Source of the DNA: Burkholderiaceae bacterium | GTDB lineage: Bacteria; Pseudomonadota; Gammaproteobacteria; Burkholderiales; Burkholderiaceae_C | NCBI GenBank assembly: GCA_017992055.1 | Contig: JAGOPK010000001.1 | Coordinates: 682,001 to 746,000 of the forward strand | Direction: 5' to 3' | DNA length: 64,000 bases | Shown: in pieces, positions 8,652 to 18,860 of the stretch | How the letters are laid out: every line of letters starts with the position of its first letter | How positions within the stretch are numbered: the stretch's first letter is position 1 | Translations under genes and position numbers: made by a program | The notes under the pieces: generated by a model | Told to the model about the DNA's origin: nothing | Databases searched by the model: none | Seen by the model: only the letters and a program-made list of their open reading frames with translations

Positions 8652-10781
8652 ATGACCATCCTGACCGCCAGCCCCGCCGCGCTCCGCCCCCGGTCCGCAG
8701 GCCGGCCCGTTCACCGCCGCGCCGCGCTGGCCCTGGCGGCGCTGCTGCTGGCCGGCGCCCCGCCGGCGCGGGCCCTGGACACCACCTGGCTGGGCCAGGT
8801 GGACAACCTGTGGTTCAGCAACCCGACCGTGGTCAACGGCGTGGCGCGCTACAACTGGGCACCGGGCGCGCCGATCAACAGCGCCGACACCGCCATCATC
8901 ATCGACGGCCTGGCGGGCCGCGGCAACCGCGTGCAGGTGGCCTCGATCTCGCCGCTGAGCGCCTCGCCCGGCTGCAGCGGCAGCTTCATCTGCGCCAGCG
9001 TGGGCCCGCGCATGGGCCGGCTGACGCTGGGCGCCGGCACGCTGCTGGCGGTGGGTGGATCGGATGCCTTTGGCGACGGCCCGCAATATGCCAACGGCGG
9101 CGCGCGCCTGGAATGGATGGGCGCCAACGGCGGCGCGGCCGAGGTGCTCAACGAGGGCACGCTGCGCCTGAGCTCGCTGGGCCGCAATGCCATGGTCGGC
9201 ATCTTCGGCACGGTGCAGCTGTCGGGCAGCGGCCAGACCGTGCTGGACAACGGTTATGCCGAGGGCACGGCCCTGGCCGCTCACAATGCACGCCAGTTCT
9301 TCTACGGCGGCAATGGCGGCTATGGCGATGTGCTGGTGGTCAACGCCGGCCACACGCTGCGGGGCCGCGGCAGCCTGGGCACGGCCAATGGCTACCTGGC
9401 CATCGACAACCACGGCCTGATCCAGGCCGAGTCCGGCGGCCAGCTGCTGCTGACCGGGCTGCTGGGCATTGCGCCGCCGCGCACGCATTCCATCGTCAAC
9501 ACCGGCACGCTGCAGGCCGTGGGTGGCGCCCGGCTGACGCTGCAGGGCACCGTGGACAACCATGGCGGCCAGCTGCTGGCCCAGGCCGGCAGCGTGGTCG
9601 AGCTGGGCGCCAGCGTCAGCGGCGGTGCGCTGGCCACGGCGGACGACGGCCTGATCCGCGTCACCGGCACGGTGTCCAACCGGGTCACGCTGGCCGATGC
9701 GCGGCTGGCCGGCGAGCTGCAGGTGGGCAATGGCAAGTGGCTGGGCCTGGGGCCGGGCCTGGTCAACGACGGCCTGCTGCGCATCGGCGGCCTGGTGCCG
9801 GGCTCCAGTTCCAGCCAGGGCGCCGAGCTGCACGTGATGGAGGATGTGCGCATCGCCGGCAGCGGCCGCATCGTGATGGGCGATGCCAGCATGCCCACGC
9901 CGCGCTTCACCGGCTATAGCGGCCTGATCGGCCGCACGCCGGTGCTGACCTTCGGCGCCGGCCAGAGCCTCAGCGGCGCCGCCGCATTCGGCGGCAGCAG
10001 CGGCGCGGGCACGCTGGCCTTCGTCAACGAGGGCACCATCCAGGTCAACGGCACGGCGCCGCTGATCGTCAATGCCGCGGTGCTACCGGGGCGCAGCGAC
10101 AGCATCGGCTTTCTCAACCGCGGCCTGCTGCAGGTGCAGGGCGGCGCCATGCTGCAGTCGCTGGCGTCCAGCCTGGGCAATGGCAGCGACGGCCGGCTGA
10201 TCGTCGAGGCGGGCGGCACGCTCAGCGGCGGCCTGGTGCAGGTGGACGGCCATGTCAGCATCGACGGCCAGGCCGGCAGCATCCAGCTGCGCGGCGGCCT
10301 GCTCGACGGCAGCGGCAGCATCGGCTCGCTGACGCAGACCGGCGGCGTGTTTGCGCCGGGGCATTCGCCGGGCCGCCTGGCCATCGAGGGCAACTACACG
10401 CTCAACGGTGGCGATCTGGTGCTGGAGGTCGACGGCAGCGGCGCTGACCAGGCCGACCACCTGCACATCGGCGGCGCGCTGAACCTGTTCAACGGCCGCA
10501 TCGTGGTCGATCTTTCCGACTACCAGGGCCAGGGCGCGCTGAGCTTTGCCGATCTGCTGCAGGTAGACGGCCTGCTGCGCAGCGCCCACCCGGTGCTGGG
10601 CACGGCGGCCAGCCTGGTGATCAGCGGCCTGGCCCCGGGCCGCCAGGCCAGCCTGGCCTGGAACGGCGGCCAGCTGGGCCTGAGCGTGGCCGCGGCGCCG
10701 GTGCCCGAGCCGGCGGCCTGGGCGCTGTGGGCCGGCGGCCTGCTGCTGCTGGGCCGGCGCCTGGCGCGGCGGCGCGGCTGA
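8652..10781 (+). CDS. Large PEP-CTERM surface protein with beta-repeat passenger
   Basis: A 709-residue exported protein. It begins with a signal peptide (Arg-rich n-region, then ALALAALLLAGAPPARA) and ends with a PEP-CTERM sorting signal: VPEPAAW, a hydrophobic stretch and the basic tail RRLARRRG. The middle is Gly/Leu/Val-rich with recurring short strands such as NEGTLRLSS, NTGTLQAVGG and NEGTIQVNG, typical of beta-helix or autotransporter-like passenger regions, and GVFAPGHSPGRLAIEGNYTL near the end. It would be anchored and processed by an exosortase in the periplasm and end up at the surface or in the matrix. The exosortase gene is not in the window. Function beyond surface structure is unknown. 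Confidence 0.85.
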   Translation: MTILTASPAALRPRSAGRPVHRRAALALAALLLAGAPPARALDTTWLGQVDNLWFSNPTVVNGVARYNWAPGAPINSADTAIIIDGLAGRGNRVQVASISPLSASPGCSGSFICASVGPRMGRLTLGAGTLLAVGGSDAFGDGPQYANGGARLEWMGANGGAAEVLNEGTLRLSSLGRNAMVGIFGTVQLSGSGQTVLDNGYAEGTALAAHNARQFFYGGNGGYGDVLVVNAGHTLRGRGSLGTANGYLAIDNHGLIQAESGGQLLLTGLLGIAPPRTHSIVNTGTLQAVGGARLTLQGTVDNHGGQLLAQAGSVVELGASVSGGALATADDGLIRVTGTVSNRVTLADARLAGELQVGNGKWLGLGPGLVNDGLLRIGGLVPGSSSSQGAELHVMEDVRIAGSGRIVMGDASMPTPRFTGYSGLIGRTPVLTFGAGQSLSGAAAFGGSSGAGTLAFVNEGTIQVNGTAPLIVNAAVLPGRSDSIGFLNRGLLQVQGGAMLQSLASSLGNGSDGRLIVEAGGTLSGGLVQVDGHVSIDGQAGSIQLRGGLLDGSGSIGSLTQTGGVFAPGHSPGRLAIEGNYTLNGGDLVLEVDGSGADQADHLHIGGALNLFNGRIVVDLSDYQGQGALSFADLLQVDGLLRSAHPVLGTAASLVISGLAPGRQASLAWNGGQLGLSVAAAPVPEPAAWALWAGGLLLLGRRLARRRG

Positions 10782-10784
10782 AAT

Positions 10785-10821
10785 CCGCGTCCGCCACCGG
10801 GTCCGTCCCGGATGGACGCGG
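10785..10821 (+). terminator. Hairpin downstream of the PEP-CTERM gene
   Basis: Outer arms CCGCGTCC (10785-10792) and GGACGCGG (10814-10821) enclose an inner CCGGG/CCCGG stem. It begins 4 nt after the PEP-CTERM stop and ends before the next gene at 10849. There is no T-run, so it may be a stabilising 3' end rather than a classic intrinsic terminator. Confidence 0.5.
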
Positions 10822-10848
10822 GCGCGCTGCCGCCGCTAAGGTGCGGCG

Positions 10849-11472
10849 ATGAATGCCGTTGTCCCCGCTCCCCTCGATTTCTGGTTCGACTTCTCGTCGC
10901 CGTACTCCTACATCGCCAACGAATGGATCGATGCCCTGGCCGCGCGCCATGGCCGCACCGTGCGCCGCCATGCCATGCTGCTGGGCGTGACCTTTGCCGC
11001 CGCCGAGCTGAAGAGCCCGGTGTCCTATCCGCTGAAGCGCGAATACAGCCTGCACGACTTTGCCCGCTCGGCGCGCTTCGAGGGCCTGCCCTACCAGCTG
11101 CCGGCCCAGTTCCCCATCGCCAGCCAGAACGCCGCGCGTGTGTTCTGGTGGCTGCACGACTCGCCGGGCCAGGGACCGGAGGCCGCCGCGCAATGGACCC
11201 GCGCCGCCTTCCGCGCCTACTTCACCCAGGGCGTGCTGCTGTCGGATGCGGCCCAGCTGAAGGCCTTGTGCGCCCGCGCCGGCCTGGATGCCAATGCCGC
11301 CGAATCGGCCTGGAACGACCCGGCCTGGAAGGCGCGGCTGAAGCTGGCCAATGACATGGCGATTGCCGCCGGCGTGTTTGGCGCGCCGTTCTTCCTGGTC
11401 GATGGCGAGCCCTTCTGGGGCAATGACCGCAAGCCGCAGATCGAGCGCTGGCTGGCCCAGGGGCCGATCTGA
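10849..11472 (+). CDS. 2-hydroxychromene-2-carboxylate isomerase / DsbA-family protein
   Basis: A 207-residue thioredoxin-fold protein of the HCCA isomerase / GST-kappa family. FWFDFSSPYSYIANEW near the N-terminus carries the serine that replaces the redox cysteine in this family (Ser16/17). FGAPFFLVDGEPFWGNDR near the C-terminus contains the cis-proline glutathione-binding loop and the typical WGNDR ending. Such proteins isomerise a naphthalene-pathway intermediate with glutathione, but in genomes without aromatic clusters, as here, the true substrate is often unknown. It stands alone between the PEP-CTERM gene and allA. Confidence 0.85.
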   Translation: MNAVVPAPLDFWFDFSSPYSYIANEWIDALAARHGRTVRRHAMLLGVTFAAAELKSPVSYPLKREYSLHDFARSARFEGLPYQLPAQFPIASQNAARVFWWLHDSPGQGPEAAAQWTRAAFRAYFTQGVLLSDAAQLKALCARAGLDANAAESAWNDPAWKARLKLANDMAIAAGVFGAPFFLVDGEPFWGNDRKPQIERWLAQGPI

Positions 11473-11535
11473 GCCGATGCGCGTCCGGCCTCAGCCCCGC
11501 ACCCGGCCTGGCCCGAGGCTTGCACGGCGCCGGCC

Positions 11536-12063
11536 ATGACTTCTGCACAGACCCTGATCGCCCGGCCCCTCGACGAGGCCGGCTTCGCGCCCTATGGCCG
11601 CGTGCTGCAGGCACCGCCGGCCGGCAGCGCCACCGAGCCCATGAACCAGGGCACGGCGCAGCGCCTGGAGCTGGTGCCCGATGCCCGCCTGGGCGCCGAG
11701 GGCGACCGGCCGGTGCTGGCCTGGGTGCGCGCCCAGGCCCGGGCGCTGCCGCTGCAACTGGAGCTGATGGAGCGCCACCGCCTGGGCAGCCAGAGCTTTG
11801 TGCCGCTGGCCGCGCGCCTGCGCTTTGCGCTGGTGGTGGCCCGGCCCGGCGCCGCGCCGGCCGGCGGCTTTGCGGCGGCCGACCTAGCGGCCTTCGTCAC
11901 CGACGGCAGCCAGGGCGTGTGGCTGGCGCCCGGCACCTGGCACCACCCGCTGCTGGCGCTGGAGACCGGCGACTTCCTGGTCATCGAGCGCCGCAGCGCC
12001 CAGCCCGATTGCGACCTGGCGCCGCTGGCCGGGCCGCTGCAGCTGGTGCTGGCGCAGGCCTGA
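11536..12063 (+). CDS. allA: Ureidoglycolate lyase
   Basis: Cupin-like enzyme splitting ureidoglycolate to glyoxylate and urea in allantoin (purine) catabolism. The 175-residue protein contains the family motifs MERHRLGSQSFVPL and GVWLAPGTWHHPLLAL, whose histidines and acidic residues form the active site. The start MTSAQTLIARPLDEAGFAPYG matches family N-termini. The gene ends directly against the stop of the convergent amidase gene with no gap. No other classical allantoin genes are in the window, but the neighbouring minus-strand operon (amidase, ABC importer, Asp/Glu/hydantoin-racemase-like protein) could handle related ureides or amides. Confidence 0.85.
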   Translation: MTSAQTLIARPLDEAGFAPYGRVLQAPPAGSATEPMNQGTAQRLELVPDARLGAEGDRPVLAWVRAQARALPLQLELMERHRLGSQSFVPLAARLRFALVVARPGAAPAGGFAAADLAAFVTDGSQGVWLAPGTWHHPLLALETGDFLVIERRSAQPDCDLAPLAGPLQLVLAQA

Positions 12064-13308
12064 TCAGGCCGGGGCGGCCGCGGCCATCAGCCGCTGCGCC
12101 AGCGCCACCAGGCTGCGGTCGCTGCCACGCGGGCCCAGCAGCGACAGGCCCAGCGGCACCGGCCGCGGGCCCAGGTCGTGGCGCCAGGCCAGCGGCAGGC
12201 TCAGCTGGGGCAGGCCGGTCAGGCCGGCCAGGCACAGCAGGCGGATGGCGCGGTTGCGGTAGTCCTCCAGCGCCGACTCGGGCGCGCTGCGCAGCGGCGC
12301 CACGTCGGGCATGCTGGGCAGCAGCAGCAGGCCGTCGTTGCCCAGCAGGGCCTCGACATGGGCGCGGATGCGGCGCCGGTAGGCCCAGGCCTCGGCCACC
12401 TGGGCATCGCTGACCTGGCGCGACCAGGCAAAGCGCTCGGCCACGCCCGGGCCCAGCGGCGGCGCAAAGCGCTCGATGAAGCCGCCGTGCGTCATCCAGG
12501 CCTCGCGGCCCTGGATGTGGCGCAGATGCCAGTACATCGCATCCAGGTCGTCCAGCACCACCTCCACCGGCGTGGCCGGGCCCAGACTGGCCTGCACGGC
12601 CTCGGCCGCGGCCTGCAGCGCCGGCGCGGCCTCGGGCAGCAGCTGCTGCCACAGCGTCTGCGGCCACAGCAGGCGGGGCCGTTCGGGCAGCGGCCGGTCA
12701 TCGTCGCCCAGCAGCACCTCGGCCACGCGGGCAAAGGTGGCGGCGTCGCGGGCAAACCAGCCGCAGGTGTCCAGGCTGGGCGCCAGGTCCATCGCGCCGG
12801 CCAGGCTGACGCGGCCATGCGTGGGCCGCAGGCCCAGCAGGCCGCAGTGGCTGGCCGGCGCGCGCACGCTGCCGCCGGTGTCGGTGCCCAGCGCAAAGTC
12901 GACCAGGCCGTTGGACACCGCCGCGGCCGAGCCCGAGGACGAGCCGCCGCTGATGCGATCCGGCGCCGCGCCATTGACCGGCGCGCCGAAGTGCGCGTTC
13001 TGGCCGTTCATCGAAAACGCCAGCTCGTCGGTGACGGTCTTGCCGGCAAAGGCCGCGCCGGCGTCCAGCAGGCGCTGCACCGTGGGCGCGTTGCGGCCCT
13101 TGATGCTCGACAGCGCCAGCAGGAGGGGATTGCCGCCGCCGGTGGGGTGGCCGGCGACATCGAACAGGTCCTTGACGGCAAAGCGCAGGCCGCTCAGCGG
13201 GCCGCTGGCGGCTTGGGCCACGTGCGCCTCGGGATAGGGGACGAAGGCGTGGGCGGGATCGTGCAGCGGCATGGGTTTGGGCAGGGGCTCAGGCGTGGGC
13301 TCAGGCAT
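12064..13308 (-). CDS. Amidase-signature hydrolase
   Basis: Amidase-signature-family hydrolase of about 414 residues. With the start at 13308 the catalytic triad is Lys46 (FAVKDLFDV), the cis-Ser in GGSSSGSAAA (residues 121-130) and nucleophile Ser147 in GTDTGGSVRAPA. The overall pattern resembles the AMI1/AtzF branch, so an aryl-amide, oxamate/allophanate or similar substrate is possible. It is the last gene of the minus-strand operon. The start is chosen because the ATG overlaps the ATPase stop by 8 nt; a later ATG at 13272 (402 aa) is also possible, since the intervening segment is a low-complexity Pro/Glu stretch. No strong ribosome-binding site decides between them. Confidence 0.85.
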   Translation of the reverse strand: MPEPTPEPLPKPMPLHDPAHAFVPYPEAHVAQAASGPLSGLRFAVKDLFDVAGHPTGGGNPLLLALSSIKGRNAPTVQRLLDAGAAFAGKTVTDELAFSMNGQNAHFGAPVNGAAPDRISGGSSSGSAAAVSNGLVDFALGTDTGGSVRAPASHCGLLGLRPTHGRVSLAGAMDLAPSLDTCGWFARDAATFARVAEVLLGDDDRPLPERPRLLWPQTLWQQLLPEAAPALQAAAEAVQASLGPATPVEVVLDDLDAMYWHLRHIQGREAWMTHGGFIERFAPPLGPGVAERFAWSRQVSDAQVAEAWAYRRRIRAHVEALLGNDGLLLLPSMPDVAPLRSAPESALEDYRNRAIRLLCLAGLTGLPQLSLPLAWRHDLGPRPVPLGLSLLGPRGSDRSLVALAQRLMAAAAPA

Positions 13309-14298
13309 GGGCGGTGAGCTCGGTGCGGTGGCAGCGCGCCCGGTGGCCGGCATCGAACTTCACCGTGGGCGGCAGCGCCTGGTGGCAGGCCGGGGCGGCC
13401 AGCGGGCAGCGGGCGGCGAAGGCGCAGCCCGGCGGCAGCGCGGCCAGGTCGGGCGGGCTGCCGGCGATGGTGGCCAGGCGTGCGTCCGGATCGCTGCGGT
13501 CCATCGCGCCATGGGCGCGGCTTTGCAGCAGGGCGCGGGTGTAGGGATGGCGCGGCGTGCGGATCAGCTGGCGCGCCGATCCTTCTTCGACGATGCGGCC
13601 GGCATACATCACGGCGATGCGGTCGGCCACCTCGACGGCGGCGCCGATGTCGTGGGTGACGAAGATCACGCCCAGGCCCAGCTCGCGCTGCAGCTCGCGC
13701 AGCAGCAGCAGCACCTGGATCTGCACCGTGGCATCCAGCGCCGTGGTCGGCTCGTCGGCCAGCAGCAGCTGCGGCTGGCAGGCCAGGGCCAGCGCGATCA
13801 TCGCGCGCTGGCGCATGCCGCCGCTCATCTCATGCGGATAGGCGGCCAGGCGGCGCTCGGGGCTGGGGATGCGCACGCGCTCGAACAGCGCCAGCGCGCG
13901 CTGGTGGGCCTGCTGGGCCGTGACGGCCTCGTGGCGGCGGATGGACTCGACGATCTGCGCGCCCAGCGTATACACCGGGTCCAGTGCCAGCAGCGGCTCC
14001 TGGAAGATCATGGCCGTGGTCTTGCCGCGGTAGTCGGCCAGGGCCCGGCCCTGGAGCGCCAGCACATCGGTGCCGGCCACCCGCACCTGGCCCTGGATGC
14101 GCGTGCGGCGCTCGGGGTGCAGCTTGAGCAGGGTGCGCAGCGTGACGCTCTTGCCCGAGCCCGACTCGCCGATCAGCGCCAGCACCTCGCCACGCTGCAC
14201 CTGCAGGCTGACGTCGCTGACCGCCTGCACCGCACGGCCCGAAGCGCCGGCGCCGCTGAAGGTGACCTGCAGATTGCGGATGTCTACAAGAGCCTCGC

Positions 14299-14302
<4 letters not shown>
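13301..14302 (-). CDS. Peptide-type ABC transporter ATP-binding protein (DppD/OppD-like)
   Basis: ATPase of 333 residues for a family-5 substrate importer. It has Walker [11 protein letters not shown]-loop [15 protein letters not shown] signature MSGGMRQR, Walker [13 protein letters not shown] and the H-loop THD. The C-terminal oligopeptide/dipeptide domain has Cys residues (GCAFAARCP...ACHQALP) that in relatives can bind an Fe-S cluster. The ATG overlaps the preceding ATPase stop by 4 nt (ATGA), which fixes the start and supports co-translation. It works as a heterodimer with the next ATPase. Confidence 0.92.
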
Positions 14303-15335
<1,033 letters not shown>

Positions 15336-15339
<4 letters not shown>

Positions 15340-16229
15340 CGCTTGTTGTCCATCGCCGAACGCAGGCCGTCCGACAGCAGGTTGAAGGCGATCGAGGTGA
15401 TGAAGATCATCATGCCGGGCAGGGCCGCCACCAGCGGCTGGGTGTAGATGGCGGTGCGCAGCGTGTTCAGCATCAGGCCCCACTCGGGCTCGGGCGGCTT
15501 GACGCCCAGGCCCAGGAAGCTCAGGCCCGAGGCCAGGATCAGGCTCACCGCGATCAGGCTGGTGGCATAGACGAAGATCGGCCCCAGCACATTGCCCAGC
15601 ACATGCACGCGCACGATGGTGAAGGCGCCGGCGCCCGAGGCGCGTGCCGCCTCCACATAGTCGCGGCCCTTGGCCTGGGCGGTGACGGCCTCGGCCACGC
15701 GGGCGATCTGCGGCACGAAGACGATGGTCAGCGAGATCAGCGAGTTGACGATGCCCGCGCCCAGCGCGCCGCTCAGCGCGATCGCCAGCAGCACCGACGG
15801 GAAGGCATAGAACACGTCGATGGTGCGCATGATGGCGCTGTTGATCCAGCCGCCGGCATAACCTGCCAGGATGCCCAGGCCCGAGCCGATGACAAAGGCC
15901 ATCAGCACCGGCGTGATGCCCATGAACAGGCTCAGCCGCGCGCCGACGATCAGCCGGCTCAGCAGGTCGCGGCCCAGTTCGTCGCTGCCCAGCGGATAGC
16001 CCTCGGCGCCCACCGGCTGCAGGCGCTTGAGCATCGAGCTCTGATAGGGATCGGCCGGCGCCAGCCAGGGGCCGAACAGGGCCAGGCCGACCAGCAGCAG
16101 CACCACCAGGCCGGCGGCCATGGCCAGGCGGTCGGCCAGCAGGCGCGTGAGCACGCTGCGCCAGTAGCCCGGCGAGTGCTGCACCGCGGCCGTGGCCGCG
16201 GGCGGGGACAGGGTGGCGCTGGAGCTCAT
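15336..16229 (-). CDS. ABC transporter permease (DppC-like)
   Basis: Inner-membrane permease of 297 residues with an N-terminal cytoplasmic stretch, a first membrane segment ([20 protein letters not shown]), [15 protein letters not shown] (a near-universal DppC/OppC motif) and the EAA coupling loop around [20 protein letters not shown]. It starts 4 nt inside the DppB-like gene and overlaps the next ATPase by 4 nt. It forms the translocation pore with the DppB-like subunit. Confidence 0.92.
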
Positions 16230-17179
16230 GATCTGGCGATGCGCGGGTCGAGCAGGCTTTGCACGATGTCGACCAGCAGGTTGAGCACGACGAAGAACAG
16301 CGCCAGCACCAGGATCGTGCCCTGCAGCAGCGGCAGGTCACGCTGGAAGATGGCGCTGTTGAGCAGGAAGCCGGTGCCGGGCCAGGAGAACACGGTCTCG
16401 ATCAGGATCGAGCCGCCCAGCAGATAGCCCAGTTGCAGGCCCATCACCGCCAGCGCGGTGGGCGCGGCGTTTTTCACCACATGGCCGAACACGCCCAGGT
16501 CGGTGAGGCCCTTGGCGCGCAGGCCGACGATGAACTCCTGGGCCAGGATCTCGGCCACCAGGGCGCGCACGGTGCGGGCAATGATGCCCATCGGGATCAC
16601 GCTCATCGTCAGCGCCGGCAGCAGCATGTACTGCAGATGGGTCCAGTCCCAGGCCCAGGAGCCCGAGCCGTCGGGACCGGCGCCGGTGCTGGGCAGCCAG
16701 CCGGTCAGCGCCGAGAACAGGATCACCATCACCATGCCCAGCCAGTAGTGCGGCACGCTGACGCCCAGCACGCTCAGCAGCGAGGCCAGGCGGTCGGGCC
16801 AGCTGCCCTGGAAGTAGCCGGCGACAAAGCCGAACAGGCTGCCCAGCACAAAGCCGATGGCCGTGGCCAGCAGCGCCAGGCGCAGCGTATTGCCCACCGC
16901 ATTGAAGACCTCGGCCGCCACCGGCCGGCCGGTGGCGATGCTCAGGCCCAGGTCGCCCTGCAGCGCGCGGCCGACCCAGCCGAAGAACTGCTCGGGCAGG
17001 CTGCGGTCGAAGCCGTAGAGCACGCGCATCTGCGCCGCCAGCTCGGCCGAGGCATCGGGCGGCAGGATGGACACCAGCGGGTCGCCCGGTGCCAGGTGCA
17101 CCAGGGCAAAACACACCAGGGCCACGCCGGCCCTGATGGGCAGCGCGTACAGCACGCGCCGCAGCAGGGTGATCAGCAT
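16226..17179 (-). CDS. ABC transporter permease (DppB-like)
   Basis: Inner-membrane permease, 317 residues. It shows the DppB hallmarks: an N-terminal membrane segment followed by HLAPGDPL, YGFDRSLPEQFFGWVGRAL, SVPHYWLGMVMVILFS, and the EAA loop EFIVGLRAKGLTDLGVFGHV. ETVFSWPGTGFLLNSAIFQRD is the conserved C-terminal periplasmic segment. It starts 22 nt after the binding-protein gene and overlaps the DppC-like start by 4 nt. Confidence 0.93.
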   Translation of the reverse strand: MLITLLRRVLYALPIRAGVALVCFALVHLAPGDPLVSILPPDASAELAAQMRVLYGFDRSLPEQFFGWVGRALQGDLGLSIATGRPVAAEVFNAVGNTLRLALLATAIGFVLGSLFGFVAGYFQGSWPDRLASLLSVLGVSVPHYWLGMVMVILFSALTGWLPSTGAGPDGSGSWAWDWTHLQYMLLPALTMSVIPMGIIARTVRALVAEILAQEFIVGLRAKGLTDLGVFGHVVKNAAPTALAVMGLQLGYLLGGSILIETVFSWPGTGFLLNSAIFQRDLPLLQGTILVLALFFVVLNLLVDIVQSLLDPRIARS

Positions 17180-17201
17180 GGGCTGGCGGCGGCGTGGGGC
17201 T

Positions 17202-18845
17202 TCAGTCCACCGTCACCGGTGCCAGGTCGATGAACCAGCTGCGCGGCTGCACCACGCCCTTGACCTTGGCGGCGATGGCGCGCGGGCCCACGTCGTGGGC
17301 GATCCAGACGAAGGCCGCGTCCTCGACGATGCGTGCATGCAGCTTGGCCAGCGCGGCGTCGCGGGCCTTGTCGTCGAAGCTGGTGCGCGCGGCGGCGATC
17401 AGCTTGTCGATCTCCTCGTTGCCGTAATAGCCCCAGTTGTTGCTGACCGGCGGGAAGGTCTTGGTGCTGGAGAAGCGCACCATCGCGAAGAACGGGTCCA
17501 TCGCCGCGAAGCTGACGTTGATGGCATTGCTGCCATTGGCCGACGGGTCCTTGGCGCCCTTGCGCCAGTTGGTGAACAGCGTGTTCCACTCGATCACGTC
17601 GAACTGCACGTCGAAGCCGCAGGCCTTCAGGCTTTGCTGCACGAACTCGTTCATCGGCAGTGGCTGCATCTGGCCCGAGCCGCTGGCGCTGATCTGCACC
17701 TTCACCTTGAGCGGCTTGGCCGGCGTGTGACCGGCCTCGGCCATCAGCTTCTTGCCCTCGGCCGGGTCGTAGCGGATGTCGAACTTGGGATTGCCCCACC
17801 AGGGATGGCCCGGCGGCACCGTGCCCTTGGGCACGGCCATCATGCCGCCCAGCAGCTTGAGCAGGCCGGTGCGGTCCACGCACAGGTTGGCGGCCTGGCG
17901 CACGCGCTTGTCCAGCCAGGGCGAGCCTTCGGCAAAGCTCAGCTGCCAGGGCCAGACATGGGGCTGCTGGTTGAAGTAGATCTTGTGGCCACGGCCGGTG
18001 ATGGCGCCCATGGCATCGGGCGCCGGGGCCTCGATCCAGTCCACCTGGCCCGACAGCAGGGCGGCGGTGCGCGCATTGGCCTCGGGCATGGGCAGCAGCA
18101 CCACCTTGTCGATCTTGGGCGTGCGCTTGGGGTCCCAGTAGGCCTTGTTCGGCGCCAGCTCCAGCCGCTCGCGGGCGACGAAGCGCGTCATGCGGAACGG
18201 GCCCGAGCCCGAGGCATCGGCGGCAAAGGCGGTCCAGGCGGCCTTGGCCTTGTCGGCCGGCGTGGCGCCGGCGGCGGCGTCGAACTTCTTCTGCCAGTGG
18301 GCCGGCGAGGCCATGAACAGATTGGTCAGGTTCAGCGGCAGGAAGGCATCGGGCTCGCTGGTCACCAGCTCGACGGTCAGGTCGTCGATCTTCTTCGCGC
18401 TGCGCAGCGTGGGCATGCGGCTGGCGGTCACGCCCACCTGGCTGGCGTCGAAGTGCGGCGCGTCCTTGTCCAGCACCTTGCGCACGTTCCACACCACGGC
18501 GTCGGCATTGAAGGCGCTGCCGTCGTGGAACTTCACGCCCGGGCGCAGCTTGAACAGCCACTTGGTCTTGTCCTTGGCATCCACCGCCCAGCTCAGCGCC
18601 AGGCCGGGCACCGGCACGCTGGGCGCGTCGGCCTTGCTCAGGTCCCAGTGCACCAGCGCGTCGTACAGCGGGATGCCGGTGAAACGGTTGCCTTCGAAGC
18701 CCTGGTCGGGCTGGCCCAGCGTGCGCGGGATGTCGGCCGCGGTCATCGCGATGCGCAGCACTTTTTCCTGCGCCTGGGCGGCGGTGGCGGCGAGCAGCGA
18801 GGCGGCGGCGAGGGCCGCCAGCGCGGCAAACTTGGGCTGGGTCAT
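17202..18845 (-). CDS. ABC transporter periplasmic substrate-binding protein, family 5
   Basis: Exported solute-binding protein of 547 residues. A Sec signal peptide (KFAALAALAAASLLAATAAQAQ) ends near residue 26. The family-5 signature region is visible (LALSWAVDAKDKTKWLFKLR followed by PGVKFHDGSAFNADAVVWNV). Family members bind peptides, nickel, glutathione or other small polar compounds. Here the operon partners (amidase, racemase-like protein) suggest an amide-, ureide- or D-amino-acid-like ligand. It is the second gene of the operon, 15 nt after the racemase-like gene. Confidence 0.92.
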   Translation of the reverse strand: MTQPKFAALAALAAASLLAATAAQAQEKVLRIAMTAADIPRTLGQPDQGFEGNRFTGIPLYDALVHWDLSKADAPSVPVPGLALSWAVDAKDKTKWLFKLRPGVKFHDGSAFNADAVVWNVRKVLDKDAPHFDASQVGVTASRMPTLRSAKKIDDLTVELVTSEPDAFLPLNLTNLFMASPAHWQKKFDAAAGATPADKAKAAWTAFAADASGSGPFRMTRFVARERLELAPNKAYWDPKRTPKIDKVVLLPMPEANARTAALLSGQVDWIEAPAPDAMGAITGRGHKIYFNQQPHVWPWQLSFAEGSPWLDKRVRQAANLCVDRTGLLKLLGGMMAVPKGTVPPGHPWWGNPKFDIRYDPAEGKKLMAEAGHTPAKPLKVKVQISASGSGQMQPLPMNEFVQQSLKACGFDVQFDVIEWNTLFTNWRKGAKDPSANGSNAINVSFAAMDPFFAMVRFSSTKTFPPVSNNWGYYGNEEIDKLIAAARTSFDDKARDAALAKLHARIVEDAAFVWIAHDVGPRAIAAKVKGVVQPRSWFIDLAPVTVD

Positions 18846-18860
18846 TCGGTGATCACTCCA